A stretch of 47,305 nucleotides of DNA from Terriglobia bacterium. Its GTDB lineage: Bacteria > Acidobacteriota > Terriglobia > Terriglobales > Acidobacteriaceae. Location of the stretch: contig JAIQFZ010000021.1 in the NCBI GenBank assembly GCA_020073015.1, forward strand, positions 1 to 47,305, given 5' to 3'. Positions 32,403-41,170 of this stretch are shown in pieces. Every line of letters starts with the position of its first letter. Position 1 is the first letter of the stretch. The notes beneath the pieces are model-generated. The model had not been told where the DNA came from. It did not search any database and saw only the letters and a list, made by a program, of their open reading frames with translations. The position numbers were made by a program, and so were the translations under genes.

Positions 32403-32422
32403 GACGGGCGTCCTCGCCCGTC
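32403..32422. repeat. Short hairpin after gltX (TCCT loop)
   Basis: GACGGGCG and CGCCCGTC around TCCT, 8 bp perfect, 20 nt after the gltX stop and without a T-run. It may mark the gltX 3' end. The 468-nt gap 32383-32850 contains this hairpin, a sigma-70-type promoter at 32561 and a probable long leader of the next gene; I see no gene in it. Confidence 0.55.
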
Positions 32423-32560
32423 CAGCCCCGCTGACTTCACCCCAGTGTGGCAGGCTGCCGAAAGAATCCTGGTTTTGGTGGCGTCGCGCGAGCGCTCCGG
32501 AGTCGGGGCTGCCCCGCCCCGATGATGCAGGGAATTTACAAATCGATACCAGATTATTCA

Positions 32561-32588
32561 TTGACAACCCCAAAATGTGAGGTACCAT
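32561..32588 (+). promoter_or_regulatory. Candidate sigma-70-type promoter of the secreted cysteine-rich protein
   Basis: TTGACA (perfect -35, 32561-32566), 16-nt spacer, TACCAT (32583-32588). The gene starts at 32851, so a leader of about 255 nt would follow; it contains GGCCG/CGGCC (around 32602-32620) and CCGC/GCGG hairpins but no riboswitch I can name. Confidence 0.5.
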
Positions 32589-32850
32589 TCCGCTACTGAA
32601 GTAGGCCGTTTGCATGCGGCCTTGAAATTAGGCGTAAAGAGTCCGCGCCAAAGTGCGGGCTGCCTTCCCCACCCTCAGTTACATATCGACTCGGGCCCGA
32701 GATTTTGCACCCACAAGAGTACTGGGCTGCAAATCTCAATCAGGCGTGTGCGGCCTGTATTCAAGTTTGTATGGCAGCACATGCAATTGGTCTTGGGGCG
32801 TCCCCGTGACCGAAGCGAATATGTCTACAGCGACACCAGAGGAGAATCAA

Positions 32851-34581
32851 ATGAAACAAAATTCCAGATTCATCTCAAGGAGCTTGCTCTCAGCGACCAT
32901 GCTCTTTATCTTCGCGACCGCAGCACTCGCCGCGAATACGCGACCCCGGCCAAGTGTCCAGCAAGGCATAGGCTATGGCGGTGCGGCGACGGAAGTGGTC
33001 TTGAGCGATCTCCCGGATGTCACGGCGGCAGACTTGGCCGCTACCAAGCCGGAAGCGTCTCCCCGCAACCCGCATTTTACAGATGCCCAGTATGGGGCCG
33101 CGAAGCTGGCTGCCTTACACCACGGCATCAGCTCCCGACCGCAGGACGCTGCCCGTCAACTAATCCCCAGAAATCCGGCGATAAAGGCCGCGTCGACCGA
33201 TACTCCTGGGGCTTTCGTTGATTTTTTTGGCGCAAGCCAGGGCTGCAATGGCCTAGGCTGGACTCCGTCCGATATGGGCCTGGCAGTGAGCTCGCTCTAT
33301 GTCGTACAGGTCGTCAACGAGTGCGTTACGGTGTGGAGCAAGGCAGGCGCACTACTCTCCGGCCCCAAGGATCTCTGCGGCATTTTTGGCCTGCCTGCGA
33401 ATGCCGGAAGTCACGGCTGCTTCGATCCACGTGCACTGTATGACGCTCAGGCGAACAAATTTGTCATTAGCGCTAGCTACCAGGATGGCACGGGAACCGC
33501 CTATATCCTGATTGCGGCGGCGGGCAAACCGTCGGGCGCCTGGCACTCCCATAAGATTGTAAGAGGCGCCGGGCTGGCCGATTATCCGACGCTTGGGCAG
33601 ACTGCCTACATCAACAATCCCAACAACTCGCTCATCACCGTCTGCGACAACTTCTTCGGCATTACCTTCTATGCCGAGTGCTTGCTCATGCCCAAGGCCG
33701 GTGTGTACGGCAAATTAGGAGGCTTCCCGGTCTTCTTTGGCTTCTCGCTCGGCGGCTTGCCTCTGGATACGCTCCAGCCGGCCAACGTCTATGAGCTTTC
33801 CGACAATCCACGCGCCCAGTTCGCGGTCGATAGCGTCAACTACAACGGCGGCGACGGCTTTTGTGACGCAAACCATACCTTCGATCAGGGCCTGGTGGTC
33901 TGGGCCTTTTCCGGCGCAACTGCCGGTCAAGCCAGAGCCGCTGGCTGGTATACCGGCTGTAACACCAGCGCGTACTCGTTCCCGGGTTCGGCCGACAACG
34001 CCGGGTTCTGTTCCGCCTGCATCGAGACTCTCGACAATCGAATCAGTGGAATGGTGTACTACTCCCAGGGCGAGCTCTTTCCCACGATTGACACCAACAA
34101 TGGGGCCGCCAGCGCAGTCCTGGGCTGGAAGGTACATCCGTACCTTGACGATAACGGCTTCGGCTGCACGGGGGGCGTGAATTGCCCCTTAATCACCGCT
34201 GTTACCATCGAGCAGGAGTATTGCTATGACTGCGGCGGTGGGAATAGCTTTGAAGCGTACTTCGGGGACGTAGCGCCCAACCCGGAGAACGACTGGGTGA
34301 TGTTCGCCACATTTTCAGGTACGGGCGTCTCCCCGGGACAATTCTATACGTCGAACCGCGTGAGCTGGGCAACTCCTTTCCATGATGGCGGCATTTACAG
34401 CTGCGTGAACGATGCCGCGTACACTCAGGGCCGCTGGGGAGACTACGGCGCGGCGGCACCGGACGACCCGGGAACGAACCTCAAGAATGCCGCGGCTGTC
34501 TGGGGCAGTGGCATGTACGTCCAGCCCAGCGGCGCCTGGGGTACGTGTGTCGCGGGAGTCCGTCCCCAGGACGGACCGTAG
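32851..34581 (+). CDS. Secreted cysteine-rich protein of unknown function
   Basis: 576 residues from the ATG at 32851 with AGAGGAG 7 nt before it; an in-frame ATG at 32821 is less well placed. Signal peptide MKQNSRFISRSLLSATMLFI ending in AALAAN. The mature part begins polar, then has a repeated-strand pattern with motifs such as GWTPSDMGLAVSSLYVVQVV, CFDPRALYDAQANKFVISAS and LADYPTLGQTAYINN, seen in secreted proteins of several soil bacteria, possibly a beta-propeller. By my count it has 16 cysteines, an even number, spread over the mature chain, which suggests disulfides. No catalytic motif is apparent. Confidence 0.75.
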   Translation: MKQNSRFISRSLLSATMLFIFATAALAANTRPRPSVQQGIGYGGAATEVVLSDLPDVTAADLAATKPEASPRNPHFTDAQYGAAKLAALHHGISSRPQDAARQLIPRNPAIKAASTDTPGAFVDFFGASQGCNGLGWTPSDMGLAVSSLYVVQVVNECVTVWSKAGALLSGPKDLCGIFGLPANAGSHGCFDPRALYDAQANKFVISASYQDGTGTAYILIAAAGKPSGAWHSHKIVRGAGLADYPTLGQTAYINNPNNSLITVCDNFFGITFYAECLLMPKAGVYGKLGGFPVFFGFSLGGLPLDTLQPANVYELSDNPRAQFAVDSVNYNGGDGFCDANHTFDQGLVVWAFSGATAGQARAAGWYTGCNTSAYSFPGSADNAGFCSACIETLDNRISGMVYYSQGELFPTIDTNNGAASAVLGWKVHPYLDDNGFGCTGGVNCPLITAVTIEQEYCYDCGGGNSFEAYFGDVAPNPENDWVMFATFSGTGVSPGQFYTSNRVSWATPFHDGGIYSCVNDAAYTQGRWGDYGAAAPDDPGTNLKNAAAVWGSGMYVQPSGAWGTCVAGVRPQDGP

Positions 34582-34616
34582 TCCCAGGGATCGGCCAGAG
34601 AGAGCGTATATTTCAG

Positions 34617-34656
34617 TCCGGGCAGGGCCAGCATCCTGGCTCGGCCCGGATTTTTT
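34617..34656 (+). terminator. Intrinsic terminator of the secreted protein gene
   Basis: TCCGGGC (34617-34623) pairs with GCCCGGA (34644-34650); GCCAG/CTGGC forms an inner stem around CATC; six T follow (34651-34656). It lies 36 nt after the stop codon. Confidence 0.85.
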
Positions 34657-34771
34657 GGGATACCTTTTGGGGCGAGAACCCGCTCGGGCCGTTCCGCGTG
34701 ATTGTTAATTCATTCGGTCTGAAAGCCGCGATAGCGTCGCGAGCGACTTTCATTCCCCAGGAGGGATGGGC

Positions 34772-35791
34772 GTGCGTCGTCATGCATGGCGTTTAACAAC
34801 GCTGGTTTTCGTGTTAGGGGTTGGGTTCACGGCGAGTCTGGCGCATGCCCAGAACCAGGCGCCGGTCGCGTCCAGTCCAGCCGCCGAGAGCCCCGCCGCT
34901 GTTCACAGAGCGGAGGCCGAGGCAGACGATGTCAGCCCCGGCACACCGGTAATCACCCTCGAGGGGCTTTGCGATCCCGCGTCTGCTACGGCCATGACCC
35001 ACAAAAAGCCTTGCCGAACCGTGATCACGCGCTCTGAGTTTGAGGAACTCGCGGAAGCCTCCGATGCCGATTCCGGCGCAGCCAGAACTCAGTTTGCCAA
35101 TTTCTTCGCCAAATTCTCGTTGCTCGCCCGCGAGGCCCAAAAGCGAGGAATGGACCAGGACCCGGTTTTCCAGAGAAAGCTTGAACTCGCGCGGATTCAG
35201 CTGTTAGGCCAAATCCTGATCCGGGATCTACAGGCAAAGTCCAACCAGTTCACTCCGGGCGAGTTGGAAAACTTCTTTCGTGAAAATCCCGCGCTGTTCG
35301 AACAAGCCGCGATTCAGCGCGTGTACATCCCGAAAACTAAGTTCAAGGATCTGCCGAATGGTGTCCAGCAACCCATACCCGAGAGCGCGCCTGAAATGAA
35401 GCTGGTGGCCGAGGCACTCCTCGCACGTGCGCGGACGGGCGCTGATTTCGAGACGCTTCAGAAAGAAGCACTGGACACCGCGAATCTGAAGGCAGAGCAC
35501 GACGCCAACCTCGGCAAGATGTCGCGCGATCATTTACGGCGCACTCACCAGGTCGTATTCGATCTGAAGCCGGGCGAGGTTTCCGCGCTATTTGAGGAGC
35601 CAGATGAGGGTTACTACATCTATAGGATGGGTTCCAGAGAGATGCCCTCGTTTGAAGCTACTAAATCCGACGCTGCGACCGCGTTTCAGAAACGGCGCAT
35701 GGATACCTGGATGAACAACATCACAGGCCCGGCGAAGATGAACCAGCAGTACTTCGGCGCAGCCGCCGCCGGGAGCAGCCCGGCACAGTGA
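34772..35791 (+). CDS. Periplasmic parvulin-type peptidyl-prolyl isomerase (SurA/PpiC-like)
   Basis: 339 residues from a GTG at 34772, 7 nt after AGGAGG; the ATG at 34766 is too close to that site. Signal peptide MRRHAWRLTTLVFVLGVGFT ending in SLAHAQ. An N-terminal helical SurA_N-like part (about 85-165, including FFAKFSLLAREAQKRGMDQD) is followed by a parvulin domain (about 175-300: TPGELENFFRENPALFEQAA, FETLQKEALDTANLKAEHDA, VFDLKPGEVSALFEEPDEGY). Such proteins help outer-membrane and secreted proteins fold. Being next to a disulfide-rich secreted protein may be chance. Confidence 0.82.
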   Translation: MRRHAWRLTTLVFVLGVGFTASLAHAQNQAPVASSPAAESPAAVHRAEAEADDVSPGTPVITLEGLCDPASATAMTHKKPCRTVITRSEFEELAEASDADSGAARTQFANFFAKFSLLAREAQKRGMDQDPVFQRKLELARIQLLGQILIRDLQAKSNQFTPGELENFFRENPALFEQAAIQRVYIPKTKFKDLPNGVQQPIPESAPEMKLVAEALLARARTGADFETLQKEALDTANLKAEHDANLGKMSRDHLRRTHQVVFDLKPGEVSALFEEPDEGYYIYRMGSREMPSFEATKSDAATAFQKRRMDTWMNNITGPAKMNQQYFGAAAAGSSPAQ

Positions 35792-35812
35792 TTCTCGTGC
35801 TTCAACCCGGTA

Positions 35813-36952
35813 TTACCCCACGTACCGCAGCGCTTCTACAATATTCATTCGCGATGCCCGGCGAGAAGGAACGACTGCGCTCGCCCCGCCAACCAGAATC
35901 GCAACCAGTAACGGCAGGATTACGGTCGACAAGTTGATCTTTACAAAGACCGCAAAGATCACTCCTTGCGCCGAATGGGCAATCGCGTAAATCAGTCCGT
36001 AGGCCGCGAGGGTTGCCAGGAGCCACGCGCCCAGGCAAAGCGCCGCCGACTCTCCGACAAACAACGCCATGATCGTCTCAGGTGCGAAGCCCAGCGTCCG
36101 CAGCACAGCCACCTCGCGCGTGCGCTCCCGAATCGACATCGCAATCGTGTTCGCGGCCACCAGCAGAGAAGTAAACAGCACGGCCCCACAAATGCTGAGG
36201 ATGAAGGCTTTCACGTTGCCCAGGGTTGCGACCATGTCGAGATCAAACGCATGTTCACTCTCGGCCCGGGTCGGTGCCGTCGAGTTGTGGAACAACTCGT
36301 CCACCTGGCGGGAAATGCGGCCCACATGTTCGGGAGAGTCCGCCTTTAACAGAAGAACTTCTGCCTTGTCGTAGTGGGCAGCCTCCTGCACGTATTTCCA
36401 GTTGAAGTAGATGACACCGGCGGGAAACGACCCCTTCACTGTGCCGCGCAAGGTCAGCTCCAGGTCGGTGGGGAACCTTTGGCCGCGCAGGAATATCTTA
36501 TCTCCCAGCTTCCATCCCATTGTGCGCGCCAACTCGCGATCGGCAACGGCGCCCGCGGGGTCCTGTTGCCACGCCTTCACCTGTTCGCCAGGAATCTCGT
36601 AGTCATCGTAGACCTGCAGGAATTCGCTGGGGTCCGTGCCGATTTGGCCGAAGCCTTCTCCTTGGTCTTTGTAGAGCCCGTGAAAATGATTCATGGGCGC
36701 AACGCCCACCACGCCCGGCACTGCGCGAATCTTCTCCCGGTAGGAACTGGGCATGGCCGCGAAAAAAGAGACACGATGCCGGCAGACCAGCCGAAGCGCC
36801 GACCCCCGGGTCCATGACTCGTAGTAGAAACTCCTCCAGATCGAAGCCATGAAAGTCAGCAGCAGGAAGGAGAAGCCGAGGCTGAGAACCGTCAAGACAG
36901 TGCGCCGCTTGTTGCGCCACAGATTGCGGACGACAAACCGAGAGAGGGTCAC
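35813..36952 (-). CDS. FtsX/MacB-type ABC transporter permease
   Basis: 379 residues. One membrane helix at the N-terminus (RRTVLTVLSLGFSFLLLTFM), a large periplasmic MacB_PCD-like domain (about 45-245) and three helices at the C-terminus belonging to the FtsX domain (FILSICGAVLFTSLLVAANT, IRERTREVAVLRTLGFAPE, VILPLLVAILVGGASAVVPS, RRASRMNIVEALRY). The REREVAVLRTLG-type coupling helix is typical. It would work with an ATPase of the LolD/MacB kind, but none is next to it on the downstream side; the ATPase could lie elsewhere. Substrate unknown. Confidence 0.88.
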   Translation of the reverse strand: MTLSRFVVRNLWRNKRRTVLTVLSLGFSFLLLTFMASIWRSFYYESWTRGSALRLVCRHRVSFFAAMPSSYREKIRAVPGVVGVAPMNHFHGLYKDQGEGFGQIGTDPSEFLQVYDDYEIPGEQVKAWQQDPAGAVADRELARTMGWKLGDKIFLRGQRFPTDLELTLRGTVKGSFPAGVIYFNWKYVQEAAHYDKAEVLLLKADSPEHVGRISRQVDELFHNSTAPTRAESEHAFDLDMVATLGNVKAFILSICGAVLFTSLLVAANTIAMSIRERTREVAVLRTLGFAPETIMALFVGESAALCLGAWLLATLAAYGLIYAIAHSAQGVIFAVFVKINLSTVILPLLVAILVGGASAVVPSRRASRMNIVEALRYVG

Positions 36953-37015
36953 GAGCAGCCCCTAGGCCATTAGACACCGTGCCGAACGCGTTTGTGCCGA
37001 CATGAGACCGTGGAG

Positions 37016-37028
37016 GGCGTCTCGCCCG
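37016..37028. repeat. Short hairpin between permease and rhomboid genes
   Basis: GGGCG and CGCCC around TCT, 5 bp, embedded in GTGGAGGGCGTCTCGCCCGG. It is the shortest member of the hairpin set also seen at 20397, 21707, 32403 and 40325. Confidence 0.35.
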
Positions 37029-37042
37029 GCTCTCCAGCAGAA

Positions 37043-38482
37043 CTAGTGTTGATCCCGAAACTGCTTGGCCCTCTGTCTTGCGTCCTCGGCCTCGCGCTGC
37101 ATGCCTTTCGCCTGGTAGGAGTCCGCCAGGGCCTCTTCGTTGTCGGGATCGTCTCCGTTGTCGCGCTGCTTCAGGAAGGATGCGATGGCATCGTCATAGA
37201 GCTTCAGCTTGCTCTGCATCAGGCCCATGTCGTAAAACACGCTCTGATATTCGGGATCGAGCTGAGCCGTTCGCTTGTATTCCTCGAGCGCCTCCGAATA
37301 CTTATTCTCAAAGGAGAAAACCGCAGCCAGTCCGGAGTGTGCGTCCGCGCTGTTCGGATTGAGTTTCAGAAGCTGTGTGAAAGCCTCGCGAGCCTGCTGC
37401 GGGCGCTTCAGCTCCAGTTCGGTGAATCCCAAAACATAGAAAGCGCCTTCATTACGCGGGTTCAGCTCGATGACCCGCTTCAGCTCCATTTCCGCTTTCG
37501 CAAAATCGCGCTTGATTACATAAGCGCGCGCCAGTTCGAAGTGGGCAGGTGCATAGTCAGGATGTTGGCGAACCACGGTCTCCAGCCGGGGGATCGCGTC
37601 ATCCGTGTTGCCCACGGCTAAGGACTGGCGCGCGTGATCCATGGAAAAAATGTAGGCACGGGAACGGTGCAGCCAAGTGATGCCGCCAGCAACCAGCAAC
37701 AGCCCGACAAGAAGCACAGCGACTCTGCGAAACGGCTCATCACGGGTGGGAGCTAAGCGAGCGATGAGCGCGCCCAGAATCAATCCGGAGACAAGCCCTC
37801 CGACGTGGGCGGCGTTGTCGGTGCGGCCCCACATCGCTCCGAAAACGAGGTTGTAGCCCGCGAACATCACTACGCTACGTAGCGTTCCCGCCACGGCGGC
37901 CCGGGGGAGAGAAAATTCCCCGAGATAGAACGATGCGATGAGCGCCCCGGCGATGCCGAAGATTGCTCCCGAAGCTCCAGCACTGAGGCCTGTGGGATGC
38001 CAAGCCGCGCTGGTTACGCTCGCGGCGACACCGGTGATCAGGTACACGGACCCAAATGTCCAATGACCGTAGAGCGATTCGGCCAGCCTGCCCAGGTCCC
38101 ACAGGCACCACATGTTGAATCCGATGTGGATGATGCCAATGTGGACAAAGACGCAGGTGAGCAGTCGCCACCACTGGCCACTGACGGTAAGAGGCGCAAA
38201 ATTGGCTTGCCATTGAACCAGTTCCTGCCAAGTGGGCTCCATGATCGAGACGCCGGCGAGCGCCATCGCGAGGAAGACCGCGACGTTGATCCCAAAAAAG
38301 GCCTGGGTGACGACCATGGATGTGGATTGCCGCCTCAGCCACGGCGCGGCCTCGACCCGCTGCACGGCGTTCTCCGGCTCTTCGCCGCGCTGCGCAGCTT
38401 CGTGCTGCACGCACCACTGGCAGATCTTCCTGCCGAACATGAGCGCGGGCAGCTTGCGGCCGCATTGAACACAATTTGCCAT
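37043..38482 (-). CDS. Rhomboid intramembrane protease with zinc ribbon and TPR domain
   Basis: 479 residues. Residues 1-26: a small zinc-ribbon-like motif with two CxxC pairs (CVQC, CQWC). About 55-245: rhomboid core with the active-site serine S171 in GASGAIFG, the partner histidine H226 in NAAHVGGL and N123 in the HIGFNMW segment, so it should be active. About 275-479: TPR repeats (YAPAHFELARAYVIKRDFAK, AFYVLGFTELELKRPQQARE, ADAHSGLAAVFSFENKYSEA). It cleaves membrane-protein substrates; the TPR part probably recruits them or a partner. Single gene, divergent from glnS. Confidence 0.92.
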   Translation of the reverse strand: MANCVQCGRKLPALMFGRKICQWCVQHEAAQRGEEPENAVQRVEAAPWLRRQSTSMVVTQAFFGINVAVFLAMALAGVSIMEPTWQELVQWQANFAPLTVSGQWWRLLTCVFVHIGIIHIGFNMWCLWDLGRLAESLYGHWTFGSVYLITGVAASVTSAAWHPTGLSAGASGAIFGIAGALIASFYLGEFSLPRAAVAGTLRSVVMFAGYNLVFGAMWGRTDNAAHVGGLVSGLILGALIARLAPTRDEPFRRVAVLLVGLLLVAGGITWLHRSRAYIFSMDHARQSLAVGNTDDAIPRLETVVRQHPDYAPAHFELARAYVIKRDFAKAEMELKRVIELNPRNEGAFYVLGFTELELKRPQQAREAFTQLLKLNPNSADAHSGLAAVFSFENKYSEALEEYKRTAQLDPEYQSVFYDMGLMQSKLKLYDDAIASFLKQRDNGDDPDNEEALADSYQAKGMQREAEDARQRAKQFRDQH

Positions 38483-38579
38483 TGACGAAAATTTGGTTAA
38501 GAGCCACTACTCATGCTCTCGTTATAAGACTTTAGCAAACCTTATCAGCCCGCGTGGTAACCGCGAATCGGCTCCCCCG

Positions 38580-38587
38580 TATAAAAT
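38580..38587 (+). promoter_or_regulatory. -10 box of glnS, start-codon proximal
   Basis: TATAAAAT, with TATAAA ending 11 nt or TAAAAT ending 9 nt before the ATG at 38597, and no Shine-Dalgarno sequence between. No good -35 is seen. Confidence 0.45.
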
Positions 38588-38596
38588 GGCAAGAAC

Positions 38597-40327
38597 ATGA
38601 GTCCTACGAGTCCATCCACCGACGCCGGGAAAAAGCCGTCGCCTGAGCCGACGCCCGCGCCCTCGAACTTTATTCGCGACACCATGATTCGCGACTTGGA
38701 AACGAAGAAGTACGGCGATGCCGTCCTCCAGACGCGTTTTCCTCCCGAGCCCAACGGCTACCTGCACATTGGCCACGCGAAGGCCATCTGCCTCGACTTC
38801 GGCCTGGCCGATGAGTTCGCCGGCAAGACCAACCTGCGCTTTGACGATACCAACCCGGAAAAAGAAGAGCAGGAGTACGTCGACTCCATCATGAAAGACG
38901 TGCGCTGGCTCGGCTTCGAGTGGGACGGGCTCTACTACGCGTCCGACTACTTCGACCAGTTGTATGAGTGGGCCATCAAGCTGATCAAGGATGGTAAGGC
39001 GTACGTCGATGACCTGACCGCCGACGAGATCCGTCAGCACCGTGGGACGCTGACCGAGCCCGGCAAGGACAGCCCGTATCGCAACCGGCCCGTTGCAGAG
39101 AATCTCGATCTGTTCGAACGCATGCGCCAAGGCGAGTTCCCGGACGGCACGCGCGTGCTGCGCGCCAAGATCGATATGACGTCGCCGAATCTGAACATGC
39201 GCGACCCGGTGATGTATCGCATCCTGCATGCCGAGCATCACCGGACCGGCGACAAATGGTGCATTTATCCGATGTATGACTACGCGCACGGGCAGTCGGA
39301 TTCGATCGAGCGCGTCACGCACTCCATGTGCACGCTGGAATTCGAAGATCACCGGCCGCTCTACAACTGGTTCATCCAGCAGCTGGGAATTTTTCCGTCG
39401 CAACAGATGGAGTTCGACCGCCTCAGCCTCACCTACACGCTCCTCAGCAAGCGCCGGCTGCTGAAGCTGGTGCAGGAGAAGCACGTGAACGGGTGGGACG
39501 ATCCGCGCATGCCGACGCTGTCGGGAATCCGGCGGCGCGGGTACCCGGCCGAGGCGATCCGGAATTTCTGTGCGGCCATCGGCGTGTCGAAGACGAATGG
39601 CACGCTCGAGTTGGCCATGCTGGAGCACTACATTCGCGAAGACCTGAACAAGCGAGCCCCGCGCGTCATGGCCGTCCTGCGACCATTGAAGGTAGTGATT
39701 GATAACTATCCGGAGAATCAGGTCGACGAAGTCGATGCGGTGAACAATCCCGAGGACGACAGCGCGGGCAAGCGCAAAGTGCCGTTCTCGAAGGTGCTCT
39801 ACATCGAGCAGGACGATTTCCGCGAAGTTCCGCCCAAGCAGTACTACCGGCTGTCGCCCGGGCGCGAAGTTCGCCTGCGCTACGGATACTTCATCACGGC
39901 CAAGAGTGTGGTGAAGAACGACAAGGGAGAAGTGGTCGAGGTGCACTGTACCTACGATCCGGCGACGCGGGGCGGGAACGCTCCCGATGGACGCAAGGTG
40001 AAATCAACCATCCACTGGGTTTCGGCCGCGCATGCGATCGATGCGGAAGTCCGCCTGTACGACAAACTCTTCAGCAAGGAAGATCCCAACCAGGTGGAGG
40101 AAGGGCAGGAGTTCACCGCCAACCTGAATCCGCAGTCCCTGGATGTAATTTCGCACGCCAAGCTGGAGCCTTCGCTGGCCAACGCGCCGGTTGAGAGCCG
40201 CTACCAGTTCGAGCGGTTGGGATATTTCTGCGTGGACCCGGATTCAAAGCCCGGACGTCCCGTGCTCAACCGCACCGTGGCGCTGAAGGACACCTGGGCC
40301 AAGATCGAGAAGCGAGCAGGATCGTAG
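38597..40327 (+). CDS. glnS: Glutaminyl-tRNA synthetase
   Basis: 576 residues (E. coli 554). After a proline/serine-rich N-terminus (1-25) comes the class I core: [20 protein letters not shown] (HIGH), [17 protein letters not shown] (the GlnRS-type tRNA/ATP contact), [20 protein letters not shown] and [11 protein letters not shown] (KMSKS). The two anticodon-binding beta-barrels follow from about 345. It attaches glutamine to tRNA-Gln directly, so the organism need not depend on the GatCAB amidation route for Gln-tRNA. Most bacteria with glnS are Proteobacteria, Deinococcus or Bacteroidetes; finding it here is compatible with old transfer. Confidence 0.97.
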   Translation: MSPTSPSTDAGKKPSPEPTPAPSNFIRDTMIRDLETKKYGDAVLQTRFPPEPNGYLHIGHAKAICLDFGLADEFAGKTNLRFDDTNPEKEEQEYVDSIMKDVRWLGFEWDGLYYASDYFDQLYEWAIKLIKDGKAYVDDLTADEIRQHRGTLTEPGKDSPYRNRPVAENLDLFERMRQGEFPDGTRVLRAKIDMTSPNLNMRDPVMYRILHAEHHRTGDKWCIYPMYDYAHGQSDSIERVTHSMCTLEFEDHRPLYNWFIQQLGIFPSQQMEFDRLSLTYTLLSKRRLLKLVQEKHVNGWDDPRMPTLSGIRRRGYPAEAIRNFCAAIGVSKTNGTLELAMLEHYIREDLNKRAPRVMAVLRPLKVVIDNYPENQVDEVDAVNNPEDDSAGKRKVPFSKVLYIEQDDFREVPPKQYYRLSPGREVRLRYGYFITAKSVVKNDKGEVVEVHCTYDPATRGGNAPDGRKVKSTIHWVSAAHAIDAEVRLYDKLFSKEDPNQVEEGQEFTANLNPQSLDVISHAKLEPSLANAPVESRYQFERLGYFCVDPDSKPGRPVLNRTVALKDTWAKIEKRAGS

Positions 40328-40350
40328 AGACGCGGCTTGCCGCATCTCTA
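40325..40350. repeat. Short hairpin after glnS (CTTG loop)
   Basis: TAGAGACGCGG and CCGCATCTCTA around CTTG, 10 of 11 pairs, overlapping the glnS stop (TAG). No T-run directly behind. Same type as the other intergenic hairpins. Confidence 0.5.
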
Positions 40351-40356
40351 TTCAAG

Positions 40357-40385
40357 AAAAAACGGCTGGAATGATCCCAGCCGTT
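40357..40385 (-). terminator. Intrinsic terminator of the cytochrome c gene
   Basis: On the minus strand AACGGCTGG and CCAGCCGTT (40385-40377, 40369-40361) with a 7-nt loop, then a run of T (40362-40357). It lies 28 nt after the cytochrome c stop. Confidence 0.85.
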
Positions 40386-40412
40386 CTGGCCTTCGAACCC
40401 TTCGACACGCGC

Positions 40413-40730
40413 CTACTTCTTCAGCGTGCGGATGTGTTTCACGAGATCGCTGATCTGATCCTTGGAAAGCTTGCCATCGTAGGCCGGCATTTTGCCTTTG
40501 CCCTTGTCGATCACCGTGGTGAGCTCCGCGTCCGATTGCTTCTGAACTTCCGCAGAGCCCAGATCCTTAATCTTCAGGTTCTTGCCCATGGTGGTGTCGC
40601 CCGCACCGGTTGCGCCGTGGCAGGCTGCGCATTTCGCCTTGAAGTCGGCGCCACCATCCGCGAACGTGTAGGTCGAGAAGACCAGCGCCAGTGCAAGGAC
40701 CGCAAGAGATGCTCTAAGAATGGTTTTCAT
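40413..40730 (-). CDS. Periplasmic class I cytochrome c
   Basis: 105 residues. Signal peptide MKTILRASLAVLALALVFST ending in YTFA, then the haem-binding CAACH (C34, C37, H38) and the distal methionine M81 in KGKMPAYDGKLS. C-terminal helix ISDLVKHIRTLKK. The size and motifs fit a small soluble electron carrier of the cytochrome c6/c551 type. AGGAG precedes the ATG by 10 nt. It is a single-gene unit with its own terminator; the electron partner cannot be told from the neighbours. Confidence 0.93.
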   Translation of the reverse strand: MKTILRASLAVLALALVFSTYTFADGGADFKAKCAACHGATGAGDTTMGKNLKIKDLGSAEVQKQSDAELTTVIDKGKGKMPAYDGKLSKDQISDLVKHIRTLKK

Positions 40731-40996
40731 TCGTACAATTCTCCTAGAATGATTGAGTTTAGGCGCCCGTTCGTAGTGAGCGCGGCCGCTTCCGCAACTT
40801 CCCTACTTCCTACCCGGATAGTGGCTACCCAGTTAGACGCAGTTTTCGTTGCAAAAGTTTACGGCAGCGTAAGATACCACAAAGCCAGTAAGTTACGCAG
40901 TCCTTTTCCAACCCAGGCATGGCTTCGCAGGTGGCCCTTCACCGCATCGGTGCCCTACTAAATTGTTCGCGGCCAGGAATCGGAACCGGGCCAAAA

Positions 40997-41038
40997 GCCA
41001 CGCGACTCGGGGTGATATCCCGCAGTTGGGGGCGTGGC
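40997..41038 (+). promoter_or_regulatory. Nested hairpin in the leader of hemA
   Basis: GCCACGC (40997-41003) pairs with GCGTGGC (41032-41038); inside it CGGG/CCCG (41008-41011, 41019-41022). Other small inverted repeats lie around 40915-40955 and 41042-41070. The 440-nt gap 40731-41170 otherwise contains only the cytochrome c promoter side and I see no gene in it. Its length suggests a long hemA leader, possibly regulated. Confidence 0.3.
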
Positions 41039-41170
41039 GGACCTCGTTGCGAAAGACAACAACCGAGTTAAGTATCGTCAGTTCAATTTGTTGCAGCTTT
41101 CGTTCCAAAAGGGAAGTTTGGCCACTCCGATGCCCTACCTACATCAGAGTTCCTTTGCGGAGCGTGTCTC

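Noticed and set aside
38522-39946. 474-residue open frame on the minus strand opposite glnS
   Set aside because: Mirror of the glnS codon pattern with no domain and no ribosome-binding site.
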